Positions 32,932-42,068 of a stretch of 64,000 nucleotides of DNA are shown in pieces. The stretch covers positions 514,012 through 578,011 of the forward strand of contig NZ_KQ948737.1 in assembly GCF_001514195.1 (NCBI RefSeq). The letters run 5' to 3'. The notes under the pieces are model-generated. The model saw only the letters and a list, made by a program, of their open reading frames with translations. It made no database searches and was not told where the DNA came from. Source of the DNA: Streptomyces griseorubiginosus. GTDB lineage: Bacteria; Actinomycetota; Actinomycetes; Streptomycetales; Streptomycetaceae. Position 1 is the first letter of the stretch. Each line of letters opens with the position of its first letter. The position numbers and the translations under genes were made by a program.

Positions 32932-34185
32932 GTGAGAAAGCCCCGACGCACCCTGATCACCGCCATAGCCGCCCTCGGCGCGCTCACCTCCGTCGCGGCC
33001 TGCGGCGGAGGGTCCGACTCCGCCGGCTCCGGGTCCGGCAGCACGGGCGGGACGTACACCTTCTGGGACCCGTACCCGCAGTTCGACGCCTCCTCGGCGT
33101 GGGGCAAGCTGGTCGCCAAGTGCGGCACCGATGCCGGGGTCACCGTCAAGCGCACCGCCTACGACACCACCGACCTGGGCAACAAGGCGCTGCTGGCCGC
33201 GCAGCAGGGCAACGCCCCCGACGTGATGCTCGTGGACAACCCCGTGGTCTCCACGCTGGTGGAGGCGGGCATCCTCAACAAGACGAGCGACCTCGGGCTG
33301 GACACGGCGTCGATCCAGAAGAACATCATCGGCGCGGGCACCATCGACGGTGCCTCGTACGGTGTCCCGATCGGTGCGAACACGCTCGCCCTCTACTACA
33401 ACAAGAAGGTGCTGTCGGCCGCCAAGGTCGATCCGGCCTCCGTCAAGGACTGGGCGTCGCTGACGGCGGCCCTGAAGAAGGTCAGGGCCGCCGGGAAGAA
33501 GGGGATCACCTTCTCCGCCATCAACACGGAGGAGGGCAGCTTCCAGTTCCTGCCGTGGTTCTGGGGTGCCGGCGGTGACCTCACCAAGCTGAACTCGGCC
33601 AAGGGCGTCGCCGCGCTGACCCTGTGGAAGGACTGGGTCGACGAGGGCTACGCACCCAAGGACGTCCTCCAGAACACCCAGACGACCAGCTGGCAGGAGT
33701 TCGCCACCGGCGAGTACGCGTTCGGCGAGAACGGCACCTGGCAGCTCGGCAACGCCGAGAAGGCCGGCTTCGGCTACGGCGTCCTCAGCATCCCGGCGCA
33801 GAACGGCGGTTCGGCGCCGGTGCCGACCGGCGGCGAGTTCGTCACGGTCCCGGTGCAGAAGGACACCGGGCGCTACGACGTCAGCAAGAAGATCGTCACC
33901 TGTCTGACCAACTCCGCCAACCTGCTGGCCACGGACACCACCCTGGCGTACGTCGCGCCCACCGCGGCCGTGCAGTCTGAGCAGGTCAAGGCGGACCCGG
34001 CGCTCAAGCCGTGGATCGACGCGGTGGCCTCGGCGCGCGGTCGCACCAGCGGCGGCCTGGGCACCAAGTACCCGGTGATCTCCCAGCCGATGTGGACCGC
34101 CGTCCAGTCCGCGGTGTCCGGCGCCAAGAGCCCCCAGGAGGCGCTCGACACCGCGCAGTCGGCCGCGGGCAAGGGCACCAGCTGA
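32932..34185 (+). CDS. Sugar ABC transporter substrate-binding lipoprotein
   Basis: A 417-residue extracellular solute-binding protein of family 1. The lipobox is SVAACGGGS, with Cys about residue 24 as lipid anchor, followed by a Gly/Ser tether. TYTFWDPYPQFD opens the first lobe, and GASYGVPIGANTLALYYNKK and ATGEYAFGENGTWQLGN are typical sugar-binder segments. It starts at GTG with GAGG 6 bases upstream. By context it binds arabinose-containing oligosaccharides. Confidence 0.92.
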   Translation: MRKPRRTLITAIAALGALTSVAACGGGSDSAGSGSGSTGGTYTFWDPYPQFDASSAWGKLVAKCGTDAGVTVKRTAYDTTDLGNKALLAAQQGNAPDVMLVDNPVVSTLVEAGILNKTSDLGLDTASIQKNIIGAGTIDGASYGVPIGANTLALYYNKKVLSAAKVDPASVKDWASLTAALKKVRAAGKKGITFSAINTEEGSFQFLPWFWGAGGDLTKLNSAKGVAALTLWKDWVDEGYAPKDVLQNTQTTSWQEFATGEYAFGENGTWQLGNAEKAGFGYGVLSIPAQNGGSAPVPTGGEFVTVPVQKDTGRYDVSKKIVTCLTNSANLLATDTTLAYVAPTAAVQSEQVKADPALKPWIDAVASARGRTSGGLGTKYPVISQPMWTAVQSAVSGAKSPQEALDTAQSAAGKGTS

Positions 34186-34219
34186 CGCTCGGCTCCCCCT
34201 CCCCCAGTGGCCCGCCCGA

Positions 34220-34234
34220 GGGCGCTCGGCGCCC
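34220..34234 (+). other. Small hairpin between binding protein and permease genes
   Basis: GGGCGC-TCG-GCGCCC in an 80-bp gap inside the operon. Such hairpins often protect the upstream lipoprotein mRNA end and lower permease expression. Confidence 0.4.
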
Positions 34235-34265
34235 CGGGCAGGCCCGCCCGCATCCAGGAGTGCAC

Positions 34266-35252
34266 ATGACCACCGCCCGCGTCGGCCACCGCCCCCCGCG
34301 GTCCCCGGCCGCCAGGTCCGGGGCGGCCGGCACCGCCGAGGAGGCGGAGGCGCGCGCCCTCAGGCGCCGCCGACGCCTCAGGAGCCGGCTGACCGCTCTC
34401 GCGTTCCTCGCACCGCTGGCCGTCTACCTAGGCGCGTTCTACGTCTATCCCCTCTATCGCAACCTCGACCTGAGCCTGCGCGACTACACGGTCCGCTCGT
34501 TCGTCGCGGGTGACGCGCCGTTCTCCGGCTGGGACAACTTCCGTACGGTCCTCGACGACCCGACGTTCGGGCCGGCGCTGCGGCACACGATGCTGTTCAC
34601 CTTCGTGTCGATCGCCTTCCAGTACGTCCTCGGGCTCGCGCTGGCCGTCTTCTTCAACCGGCACTTCCGGCTGGCCGGCACCCTCAGGGCCCTGTTCCTG
34701 ATCCCGTGGCTGCTCCCCCTGATCGTGTCCGCGTCCACCTGGTCGTGGATGTTCAACAGCGAGTCCGGCGTCATCAACTACGCCCTCCACCTGGTCGGCG
34801 CCTCCCCCGTCGACTGGCTCACCTCGCCGGACTGGGCGCTCACCTCGGTCGTGATCGCCAACATCTGGATCGGCATCCCGTTCAACCTGGTCATCCTCTA
34901 CAGCGGACTGCAGAACATCCCCGCCGAGCTGTACGAGGCCGCCTCCCTGGACGGGGCGAGCGCCTGGCAGCAGTTCCGCCGGATCACCTTCCCGCTGCTG
35001 CGCCCGGTCTCGGCGATCACCCTGCTGCTCGGACTCGTCTACACCCTCAAGGTGTTCGACCTGATCTGGATCATGACCAAGGGCGGCCCCGACGACTCCT
35101 CCTCGACGCTCGCGACCTGGTCGTACCAGCTGGGGTTCGGCAGCCTGCTGCCCAAGTTCGGCCCCGGCGCGGCGGTCGGCAACATCCTGATCCTCATCGC
35201 GCTCGTCTTCGGCCTGCTGTACATCCGCGTCCAGAGGAGGCAGGAAGCGTGA
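34266..35252 (+). CDS. Sugar ABC transporter permease (MalF-type)
   Basis: A 328-residue inner-membrane protein with six main transmembrane helices after a long basic cytoplasmic tail. The EAA loop that contacts the ATPase is EAASLDGASAWQQFRRITFP. The segment LYSGLQNIPAELY just before it is characteristic. The ATG start follows CAGGAG. The stop overlaps the next start by 4 bases. No ATPase gene is present, so a shared ATPase such as MsiK probably powers the importer, as known for other Streptomyces sugar systems. Confidence 0.93.
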   Translation: MTTARVGHRPPRSPAARSGAAGTAEEAEARALRRRRRLRSRLTALAFLAPLAVYLGAFYVYPLYRNLDLSLRDYTVRSFVAGDAPFSGWDNFRTVLDDPTFGPALRHTMLFTFVSIAFQYVLGLALAVFFNRHFRLAGTLRALFLIPWLLPLIVSASTWSWMFNSESGVINYALHLVGASPVDWLTSPDWALTSVVIANIWIGIPFNLVILYSGLQNIPAELYEAASLDGASAWQQFRRITFPLLRPVSAITLLLGLVYTLKVFDLIWIMTKGGPDDSSSTLATWSYQLGFGSLLPKFGPGAAVGNILILIALVFGLLYIRVQRRQEA

Positions 35253-36070
35253 AGTCCCGTACCGGAAAGCGCCGTTACACCGTCATCGGGCTCCTGCTCA
35301 CCGCCGTGATGCTGTTCCCGGTGTACTGGATGATCAACGTGTCCCTCACCCCGCAGCAGGACATGCGCAAGGACCCGCCGGACCTGCTGCCGCTGCACCC
35401 CACCTTCGAGGGCTACCGTGCCGTCCTCGACGACCAGATGCCCTACCTCGGCACCAGCCTCCTCATCGGCCTGGGCACGGTCGCCCTCACCCTCCTGCTG
35501 GCCGCCCCGGCCGGGTACGCGCTGGCCAAACTCCGCCCGTTCGGCGGCGGCGCGCTCGGACTCGCCCTGCTGGTCGCCCAGATGATCCCCGGCATCGTCA
35601 TGGCGATGGGCTTCTACGGCATCTTCCTGGACCTCGGTCTGCTCAACTCCTGGTGGGGGCTGATCGTCGCGGACTCCACCATCGCGGTGCCGTTCGGAGT
35701 CATGATCTTCACGGCGTTCATGTCCGGCATCCCCGGCGAACTCATCGCCGCCTCCCGCATCGACGGCGCGGGCACCTTCCGCACCTTCTGGTCCGTCGTG
35801 CTACCGGTCAGCCGCAACGCCCTGGTCACGGTCTCCCTCTTCAGCTTCCTGTGGGCCTGGTCCGACTTCGTCTTCGCCAACACCCTCGACAGCGGCGGCG
35901 ACCTCAGGCCGATCACCCTCGGCATCTACAAGTACATCGGCAACAACAACCAGGAATGGAACGCGATCATGGCCACCGCCGTCGTCGCGTCCGTCCCGGC
36001 GGCGGTCCTGCTGGTGCTCGCCCAGCGTTACGTGGCCGCGGGTGTCACCGCGGGCGCGGTCAAGGACTGA
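35249..36070 (+). CDS. Sugar ABC transporter permease (MalG-type)
   Basis: A 273-residue permease, partner of the preceding gene, starting at a GTG inside a GTGA overlap, so translation is coupled. Six transmembrane helices are visible. The EAA-type loop is AASRIDGAGTFRTFWSVVLP and the end SVPAAVLLVLAQRYVAAGVTAGAVKD is typical of MalG-like proteins. The codons for the last residues and the stop form a partial copy of the tandem hairpin repeat that follows. Confidence 0.93.
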   Translation: MKSRTGKRRYTVIGLLLTAVMLFPVYWMINVSLTPQQDMRKDPPDLLPLHPTFEGYRAVLDDQMPYLGTSLLIGLGTVALTLLLAAPAGYALAKLRPFGGGALGLALLVAQMIPGIVMAMGFYGIFLDLGLLNSWWGLIVADSTIAVPFGVMIFTAFMSGIPGELIAASRIDGAGTFRTFWSVVLPVSRNALVTVSLFSFLWAWSDFVFANTLDSGGDLRPITLGIYKYIGNNNQEWNAIMATAVVASVPAAVLLVLAQRYVAAGVTAGAVKD

Positions 36071-36150
36071 TCCGCCGGTCAAGGACCGAGTCGACCGGTC
36101 AAAGACCGACCAAACCGGTCAAGGACCGAGCTGGCCGGTCAAGGACCGGC
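36057..36150. repeat. 20-bp tandem mini-hairpin array
   Basis: Four copies of a 20-bp unit start at 36075, 36095, 36115 and 36135. Each holds CGGTC-AAR-GACCG, a 5-bp stem with 3-base loop; the stem is invariant, while the 4-base spacers differ. A partial fifth copy (CGGTCAAGGACTGA) lies at 36057 and contains the permease stop codon. The array separates the importer genes from the secreted GH-A gene. Confidence 0.85.
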
Positions 36151-36203
36151 TCCGCCCCAGGAAGGTCGTCCTCTCCCTCCCCCTCTCCTCAGGAGAACCC
36201 TCG

Positions 36204-37949
36204 ATGAGCCGCAACACCAGACGGGCGCGCCTCACGGCCGCCCTCGCCACCACGGCGTTCGCCGCCGCGGGACTCGCCACCGCCTCCCCGGCGTCCGCGG
36301 TCCCCACCACCTCCACCACCCTGGTGGTCAACGCCAACCAGACCCTGCGACCCGTCACCCATGTCGCCACCGGCAGCCTCTACGGCCTGGCCGACGCCGG
36401 CACCCCGAGCGACAGCCTGACCAACGCCCTGAAGCCGAACACCTTCGTGCAGATGGCCCCGGGCGGCTCGCAACTCCCCAACGGCGAACCCTCACCGGCC
36501 GGTGACGCGCTCGTCGTGGCTCCGAAGGCGGCCCGGGCCGGCGCCAAGGTGGTCGTACGGATGCCGGACTGGTACCCGAACTTTCCGTACCGGTGGGTCA
36601 GTTGGAGCGACTGGCTGTCCGCCGTGGACAAGCAGATCGCCTCGGTGAAGTCCTCCGGCGCCACGAACATCGCGGCCTACGAGCTGTGGAACGAGCCCGA
36701 CTGGACGTGGGACACCACCAACGCGGGTGCCTTCGACGCCGGTTGGGCGCGGACGTACAAGGAGGTCCGCGCGAAGGACGCCACGACACCGATCCAGGGC
36801 CCGAGTTACTCGGCGTGGAACCAGTCGCGGATGTCGACGTTCCTCACCGACGCCAAGGCGAGCGGAACGGTCCCCGACGTCATCGCCTGGCACGAGCTCC
36901 AGGGCAGCAAGGACATCGCCGCGCATGTCTCGGCGTACCGCGCGCTGGAGTCGAGCCTCGGCATCAGCCCGCGCCCGATCTCCATCGAGGAGTACGCCGA
37001 GCCGTCCGAGATGGGCGTACCGGGCTCGCTGATCGGCTATGTCGCCAAGTTCGAGCGGGCGGGCGTCCATGACGCGGAGCTCGCCTTCTGGAACCACTAC
37101 GGCACCCTCGGCGACACCCTCACCGACACCGGCGCCTCGCCCAACGGCTCGTACTGGATGTACAAGTGGTACGGCGACATGTCGGGGAACATGGTGCTCA
37201 CCACTCCTCCGGCGCAGACCGGCATCGACGGCATCGCCTCCCTCAACGGCTCGGGCAACCAGCTCAGCGTGATCGCGGGCGGCTGCGCCAGCTCCTGCGC
37301 GGTGACGGTGAACGGCCTGTCGTCCCTGTCCGCCTTCGGCGGCACGGTCCACGTGAAGCTGGAGTACACGCCCAACACCGGCCGTACGACGGCTTCTCCG
37401 GGCCCGATCACGATCTCCGACGCCGACTACCCGGTCTCGGGCGGCTCGATCACGGTGCCGGTGACGATGAACGCCTCCGACGGCTACCACCTGGTGATCA
37501 CGCCGAGCGGCACGTCCACGTCCCTGGCCGGGCGGTACCAGATCACCAACAGGAACAGCGGCCTCGCGCTGGACACCCTCAACGCGGGTACCGCACAGGG
37601 CACTTCGGTCGTCCAGGCCACGTCCACGACCGGCACCGACCAGAACTGGACACTGGTGGCAGCCGGTTCCGGGCTCTACAAGTTGGTCAACCAGAAGAGC
37701 GGCCTGCTGCTCGGCATCACCAACGCGAGCACCGCATCCGGCGGAACGGCCCTGATCTGGGGTGACAACGGCACCCCCGACCACCTGTGGCAGGTGATCC
37801 CGGCCCGGGACGGCTACTACAAGATCGCCAACTACAACAGCGGCCGGCTGCTCGGAGTCGACCAGATGAGTACGGCGTCCGGCGCACAGGTGCTCCAGTG
37901 GGACGACAACGGCACGGCCGACCATCTGTGGCGACTGACGGCACGGTGA
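36204..37949 (+). CDS. Secreted clan GH-A hydrolase (GH39-like) with ricin-type lectin repeats
   Basis: A 581-residue secreted protein. The signal peptide ends near residue 33 (ASPASAVP). Residues 40-340 look like a clan GH-A barrel with the acid/base Glu in AAYELWNEPDW and a nucleophile-like Glu in ISIEEYAEPSEM, closest to GH39-type enzymes; family assignment is uncertain. A beta domain follows. Residues 440-581 are a RicinB_lectin_2 module with three repeats (YQITNRNSGLALD, YKLVNQKSGLLLG, YKIANYNSGRLLG, each followed by a W). An AGGAGAA site precedes the ATG. It is the last gene of the GH127-ABC cluster and probably releases the imported sugar. Confidence 0.8.
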   Translation: MSRNTRRARLTAALATTAFAAAGLATASPASAVPTTSTTLVVNANQTLRPVTHVATGSLYGLADAGTPSDSLTNALKPNTFVQMAPGGSQLPNGEPSPAGDALVVAPKAARAGAKVVVRMPDWYPNFPYRWVSWSDWLSAVDKQIASVKSSGATNIAAYELWNEPDWTWDTTNAGAFDAGWARTYKEVRAKDATTPIQGPSYSAWNQSRMSTFLTDAKASGTVPDVIAWHELQGSKDIAAHVSAYRALESSLGISPRPISIEEYAEPSEMGVPGSLIGYVAKFERAGVHDAELAFWNHYGTLGDTLTDTGASPNGSYWMYKWYGDMSGNMVLTTPPAQTGIDGIASLNGSGNQLSVIAGGCASSCAVTVNGLSSLSAFGGTVHVKLEYTPNTGRTTASPGPITISDADYPVSGGSITVPVTMNASDGYHLVITPSGTSTSLAGRYQITNRNSGLALDTLNAGTAQGTSVVQATSTTGTDQNWTLVAAGSGLYKLVNQKSGLLLGITNASTASGGTALIWGDNGTPDHLWQVIPARDGYYKIANYNSGRLLGVDQMSTASGAQVLQWDDNGTADHLWRLTAR

Positions 37950-37959
37950 GCAAGGGCCG

Positions 37960-38580
37960 TCACCCCTGCACGATGAGCCGGGCCTGATCGAAGCGGTGGG
38001 CGGCGAGGTCCTCCGGGCGAATGAGCCAGTAGAGGACGACCTCGTCGCCCCACGTCGCCTTCGCGTCGGCGTCACCCGCGAACTGGGCCAGCAGAACCCA
38101 GCGTTCGGCTTCCCGGTCCAACGGCTCGTCACCCCACGCGTGCGCGCCGCCATGCGTCGCGTTCGCGATCTCGTACTCCACCGGACCCTGGACGGGCACG
38201 GCATGACCACCGATCTGGTGGCCGACCAGAGGTTCCACGAGTGGACAGGCCTCCAGGACCGGAGGCGGCTCCGCCGGGAGGACCGGGGTGTTCTCTGGGA
38301 TGTACAGCACTCGGGCGCCGACCCGGGTCGCCGGATCGTCGAGGGACACGAAGACCTCGTCGTCCGCCTGGCCGTCGAAGGAGAAGAAGAGCAGGGTTCC
38401 GTCCCGGGGGAACTCCTCGGCGAGCCCCTCTCGGGGCAGTGCGGCACACCGCACCGAAGCGACGAAGGACAGGGGGCCGTGCCCGGGCCACTCGGGCCAG
38501 GCCGTCCCTGCCGGAAGCTACGGACTCCCGCCGAGGAGGGCCACGATGCGCTCGTCGGCCATGGCAGACATCCTTCTCAC
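37960..38580 (-). pseudogene. DUF1963 (YwqG-like) gene with in-frame amber codon
   Basis: The frame opens at GTG within a GTGA overlap with the NADAR stop (VRRMSAMADERIVALLGGSP), then meets TAG at 38520-38518, and continues in the same frame with LPAGTAWPEWPGHGPLSF and the rest of a DUF1963 domain (GTLLFFSFDGQADDEVFV, AHAWGDEPLDREAERW, WGDEVVLYWLIRPEDL). No frameshift is needed. A 164-residue C-terminal piece could start internally at a GTG but would lack the first strands. Either a recent nonsense mutation or a sequencing error explains it. Function of the family is unknown. Confidence 0.8.
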
Positions 38581-39023
38581 TGAACCCCGTCGCGGAGGCG
38601 GCTTCGGGTGCGCATCAGTATCTTCCCCAGCATGTTCTTGCCGTTCCCGGACCTGCCCCGGCCCCAGTAGTGGTCGGTGGTGGTGTCCTCGACGATCTCT
38701 TCATCACCGGTGGCCAACAGAACCTCGCGGATGTCGGTGTGCGCACGGAACTTGGCCGCCACCCCGCGGCGCATCACGTCGTCCTTCACCCGCTCCCAGT
38801 CCCTGCGCAGCGGCTTGGAGGTGTCACGGCCCAGTTCCGCGGCGCGCAGTGGCGTGCGGGCGCGCCGGACGGCGTCGGCGTGGCGGGTGCCCGCGAACTT
38901 CTGCGCCTGGAAGTAGTGCTCCGACGTGGGCCACCACACCCCGTCGAGGTCGAAGCCGTGAGCGGAGAAGTTCGAGAAGCATCCGTACGGGACCTCGTCG
39001 GCGCCGTAGAAGTAGATCGTCAT
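38577..39023 (-). CDS. NADAR-family protein (YbiA-like)
   Basis: A 148-residue soluble protein of the NADAR family, N-glycosidases acting on ADP-ribose-type or riboflavin-pathway compounds. Family markers are FSNFSAHGFDLDGVWWPTSEHYFQAQKFAG, including the WPTSEHYFQAQKF core, the ALGRDT-like ELGRDTSKPLRRDW stretch and TDHYWGRGRSGNGKNMLGK at the end. Its stop overlaps the start of the DUF1963 gene by 4 bases, so the two were probably made together. Confidence 0.9.
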   Translation of the reverse strand: MTIYFYGADEVPYGCFSNFSAHGFDLDGVWWPTSEHYFQAQKFAGTRHADAVRRARTPLRAAELGRDTSKPLRRDWERVKDDVMRRGVAAKFRAHTDIREVLLATGDEEIVEDTTTDHYWGRGRSGNGKNMLGKILMRTRSRLRDGVQ

Positions 39024-39153
39024 GCAGTCCTCACGGGAGTGGTCGAAACCGGCATAGTGTCGGACACCCTCCGGCCGCCCGCAATCGGTTTCCCTACCGC
39101 CCGCGCGGGCCCTGCAGAACCGCCGTTCCGTGCCTGCCGGTGCCCTCTCACCG

Positions 39154-40074
39154 TCAGTCCTCGGCCACCCTGATGATCGTGCGGCCAGGGACACGCTGTC
39201 GCGTGGAGAAGGCGTCGGGTGCCTCGTCCAGGGGACGCACCGAGCCGACCCGTACCCGCAGCCGGCCGTCCCGCAGGCGCTGGGCCAGGTCGGCGAGGCG
39301 GGCGCGGTCGGGTTCCACGACGAAGAAGACGGCCCTCGCGTCGTCCGGGCGCACGGTGGGTGGCTGGGCGATGCTGACGAGTGTGCCGCCGGGGCGCACA
39401 AGGGCGGCCGAGCGATCGAGGACGTCCCCGCCGATGACGTCGAGCACGGCATCGACCTGCCCGGCGTCCTCCAACCGTTGCGTCTCCAGGTCGAGGAACG
39501 CGTGCGCACCCAGTTCGAGCGCGGTGTCCCGGTCGGCGCCCCGGCCCGTGCCGACCACACGGGCTCCAGCCTCGTGCGCCAGCTGGACGGCGATCGAGCC
39601 GACACCGCCGGCCGCTCCGTGGATCAGGACGGTCTGGCCGGCGGTGAGACGGGCGTGGTCGAAGAGGCCCTGCCAGGCGGTCAGTCCGGAGATCGGCAGG
39701 GCCGCGGCGGTCGTGTGATCGATGTCGGCGGGCAGCGGGGCGAGATTGCGGGCCTCCACGGCCACGTACTCGGCGAGCGACCCGTCGCGGGTCCAGTCGG
39801 TCGGTCCGAAGACCCGCTGGCCGACGGTGAGACCGGTCGTTCCGTAGCCGAGTTCCGTCACCACCCCCGAGACCTCGTGGCCGGGCACGCTCGGTGTACG
39901 GTCGCGGCCCGCGCGGTCGGTCCAGGTCGCCGGCCAGTCGAGCTCCCCTCGGGTGAATCCCGCGGCGTGCACCCGCAGGACGACGTCGTTCTCGGCGGCG
40001 TGAGGACGGGGGAGATCCTCAAGGCGCAGCCCGTCGGTCCCCGCCTTGCGATCCCGGACAGTGATGGCTCGCAC
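39154..40074 (-). CDS. NADP-dependent quinone oxidoreductase-like MDR enzyme
   Basis: A 306-residue zinc-free medium-chain dehydrogenase/reductase. The N-terminal GroES-like domain has VLRVHAAGFTRGELDW and VPGHEVSGVVTELGYG; the Rossmann part has TVLIHGAAGGVGSIAVQLAHEAGARVVG for NADPH. The zinc-ligand cysteines of alcohol dehydrogenases are absent. It starts at GTG. The HD-domain gene lies 56 bp upstream on the same strand, and both are divergent from the GlxA-type regulator. Confidence 0.9.
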   Translation of the reverse strand: MRAITVRDRKAGTDGLRLEDLPRPHAAENDVVLRVHAAGFTRGELDWPATWTDRAGRDRTPSVPGHEVSGVVTELGYGTTGLTVGQRVFGPTDWTRDGSLAEYVAVEARNLAPLPADIDHTTAAALPISGLTAWQGLFDHARLTAGQTVLIHGAAGGVGSIAVQLAHEAGARVVGTGRGADRDTALELGAHAFLDLETQRLEDAGQVDAVLDVIGGDVLDRSAALVRPGGTLVSIAQPPTVRPDDARAVFFVVEPDRARLADLAQRLRDGRLRVRVGSVRPLDEAPDAFSTRQRVPGRTIIRVAED

Positions 40075-40130
40075 GAGAGTGGTCCTTTCCTGGTGTGAAG
40101 TGAGATGTGCGGATGGCGGACGTGTCGGTT

Positions 40131-40769
40131 TCAGCGCGGCCAGGGGGAGTCGAGAATGCGCTCGACCATGGACGTACGGCGAAATCCTGGCAGGAAATGT
40201 TCCAGGACATCCGCGTTCACCGTCCCGTAGGTGGTGTCCGGGCGGTCTTTGAGGCCGTCGACGAACACCGCGAGGAATTCCTTCTTGAAATCGCCCCGCG
40301 GATGAGCGCTGACGATCTCCTCTGCCCGGCCGCTTTCGAGGCTGTTCAGCTCCCAGCCGACCGCGTCGGTCAGTACGCCGTAGTTCGTGGCGGCGACCTC
40401 GGGCTCCATCCGGCCCGGAATCCCCGGCGTCGTGTGCAGGGCGATCGCCCTCCAGACCAGGTCGGCGGCGCTCGCGGGGAATCCGCGGTCGAGGAGGAAC
40501 GAGCGGGCGTGGTCGGCGCCGTCCAGTTCGAATCGCTGGGGTGTGCCGGAGAACGGGAACAGGAGGCCCGCGTCATGGAACATCGCCGAGATGTAGAGCA
40601 ACTCGGGATCGGGCCGGAGATTCCTCGCCCGGGCGTGGAGCGAACCGAAGAGGAATACCCTCCGGGAGTGGTGGAAGATCAGGGGGCCGGTCCGCTCCCG
40701 GAGAAACTCCGTGGCCGCCGCGACGGCCGACGTCCCGGGTATTTCCACGCCTGCGATGATGTCGGTCAT
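40131..40769 (-). CDS. HD-domain protein (cyanamide hydratase-like)
   Basis: A 212-residue protein starting MTDIIAGVEIPG. HD-domain metal ligands are FHHSRRVFLFG (first His), AMFHDAGLL (His-Asp pair) and, further on, DHARSFL and LHTTPGIPG. The spacing and the closing GFRRTSMVERI part resemble the family that includes fungal cyanamide hydratase and many uncharacterised bacterial proteins. Substrate unknown. Likely controlled by the divergent regulator. Confidence 0.85.
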   Translation of the reverse strand: MTDIIAGVEIPGTSAVAAATEFLRERTGPLIFHHSRRVFLFGSLHARARNLRPDPELLYISAMFHDAGLLFPFSGTPQRFELDGADHARSFLLDRGFPASAADLVWRAIALHTTPGIPGRMEPEVAATNYGVLTDAVGWELNSLESGRAEEIVSAHPRGDFKKEFLAVFVDGLKDRPDTTYGTVNADVLEHFLPGFRRTSMVERILDSPWPR

Positions 40770-40904
40770 GATGCTCGTGCTTTCCGATGCGAGGTGCTGG
40801 GTGTGGACCTTGCGTCCGACCTCCACGGTGGCGAACGCGCGGCCGACGGCGCCGCCTCGGTCCGGCCATGAGTCACCCGAATCCGGTCATCCCAGGGTGG
40901 GCCC

Positions 40905-41885
40905 GTGAGCCCTGATCCGCACCGCGTGGCGGTCCTCGTCTACGACGGGGTCAAGCTGCTGGACGTCGCCGGGCCCGCCGACGTGTTCGGGGAGGCCAAT
41001 CTGCTCGGCGCCGACTACCGGATCGCGCTGGTGTCGACGACGGGCGCCGATGTCACCTCCTCGGTCGGCATGCGGGTCGCCGTCGACGGCAGCGCCGCCG
41101 CTCAGCCGGACCCCGGCACGTTCCTGGTGCCCGGCGGCGACGTCTATCCCCGGACGGCGGTCACGCGCGACCTGGCGGAAGCGGCCGGGGATCTGGCGGC
41201 CCGTGCCGGTCGCGTCGCCTCCGTGTGCTCGGGCGCGTTCATCCTCGGGGCCACGGGGCTGCTGGACGGCAGACGGGCGACCACGCACTGGAAGATCACC
41301 GCGGAACTCGCCGCCCGGCACCCGAAGGCCCGTGTCGAGCCCGACGCCATCTATGTGCGCGACGGCACGGTCTACACCTCGGCGGGCGTCACCGCGGGCA
41401 TCGACCTCGCACTCGCGCTCGTCGAGGAGGACCACGGGCCCGAGGTCAGCAGGGAGGTGGCCCGTTCACTGGTGGTCTACCTGCAACGGCCTGGTGGCCA
41501 GTCACAGTTCTCCGCGCCCCTCCAGGGCCCACCGCCCCGCTCCCCCGCCCTGCGCAGGATCGTCGACCTCGTCATGGCCGACCCGGTCGGCGACCACTCG
41601 CTGCCCGAGCTCGCCGGACGGCTCAACGTCAGTACGCGGCACCTGACCCGGCTGTTCCGGGAGGAGCTGGGCACCACACCGGCCCGGTACGTCGAGTCGA
41701 TCCGCTTCGACATCGCGAAGTCACTGCTCGACCAGGGGTACAACGCCACCCAGGCTGCGGCGATGGCCGGCTTCCCGAGCTACGAGAGCCTGCGCCGCGT
41801 GTTCTCACGGGAACTGTCGCTCACCCCTGCCGGCTATCAGCGCCGGTTCGCGACCACGCGACGGGAGGAGACCGACCGACAGTAG
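40905..41885 (+). CDS. GlxA-type AraC regulator with DJ-1/PfpI domain
   Basis: A 326-residue regulator. Residues 1-170 form a DJ-1/PfpI-like domain; the nucleophile-elbow Cys is in ASVCSGAFILGATGLLDG and the domain also has RRATTHWKITAELA. Residues 215-320 are an AraC double helix-turn-helix (LPELAGRLNVSTRHLTRLF; ATQAAAMAGFPSYESLRRVF). It starts at GTG with AGGGTGG 4 bases upstream. It lies 135 bp from the divergent HD gene and is the obvious candidate to control the HD-oxidoreductase pair. Confidence 0.92.
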   Translation: MSPDPHRVAVLVYDGVKLLDVAGPADVFGEANLLGADYRIALVSTTGADVTSSVGMRVAVDGSAAAQPDPGTFLVPGGDVYPRTAVTRDLAEAAGDLAARAGRVASVCSGAFILGATGLLDGRRATTHWKITAELAARHPKARVEPDAIYVRDGTVYTSAGVTAGIDLALALVEEDHGPEVSREVARSLVVYLQRPGGQSQFSAPLQGPPPRSPALRRIVDLVMADPVGDHSLPELAGRLNVSTRHLTRLFREELGTTPARYVESIRFDIAKSLLDQGYNATQAAAMAGFPSYESLRRVFSRELSLTPAGYQRRFATTRREETDRQ

Positions 41886-42068
41886 GAGGACAGGGCGTTG
41901 CCGACAGGGCGGCGGGACACCACCCCGTCACCGCTCATGACGCACGGCCCACACCTGCTCTTTGCCATGCGCCGACTTCACGGGGATGGGTCGCGTGCTC
42001 CTTCACCCGCTTGGATGGCACCACCGGCTTCGCGACGCGAGGTCATCACGCGAAGGAGCTCGACCGCA

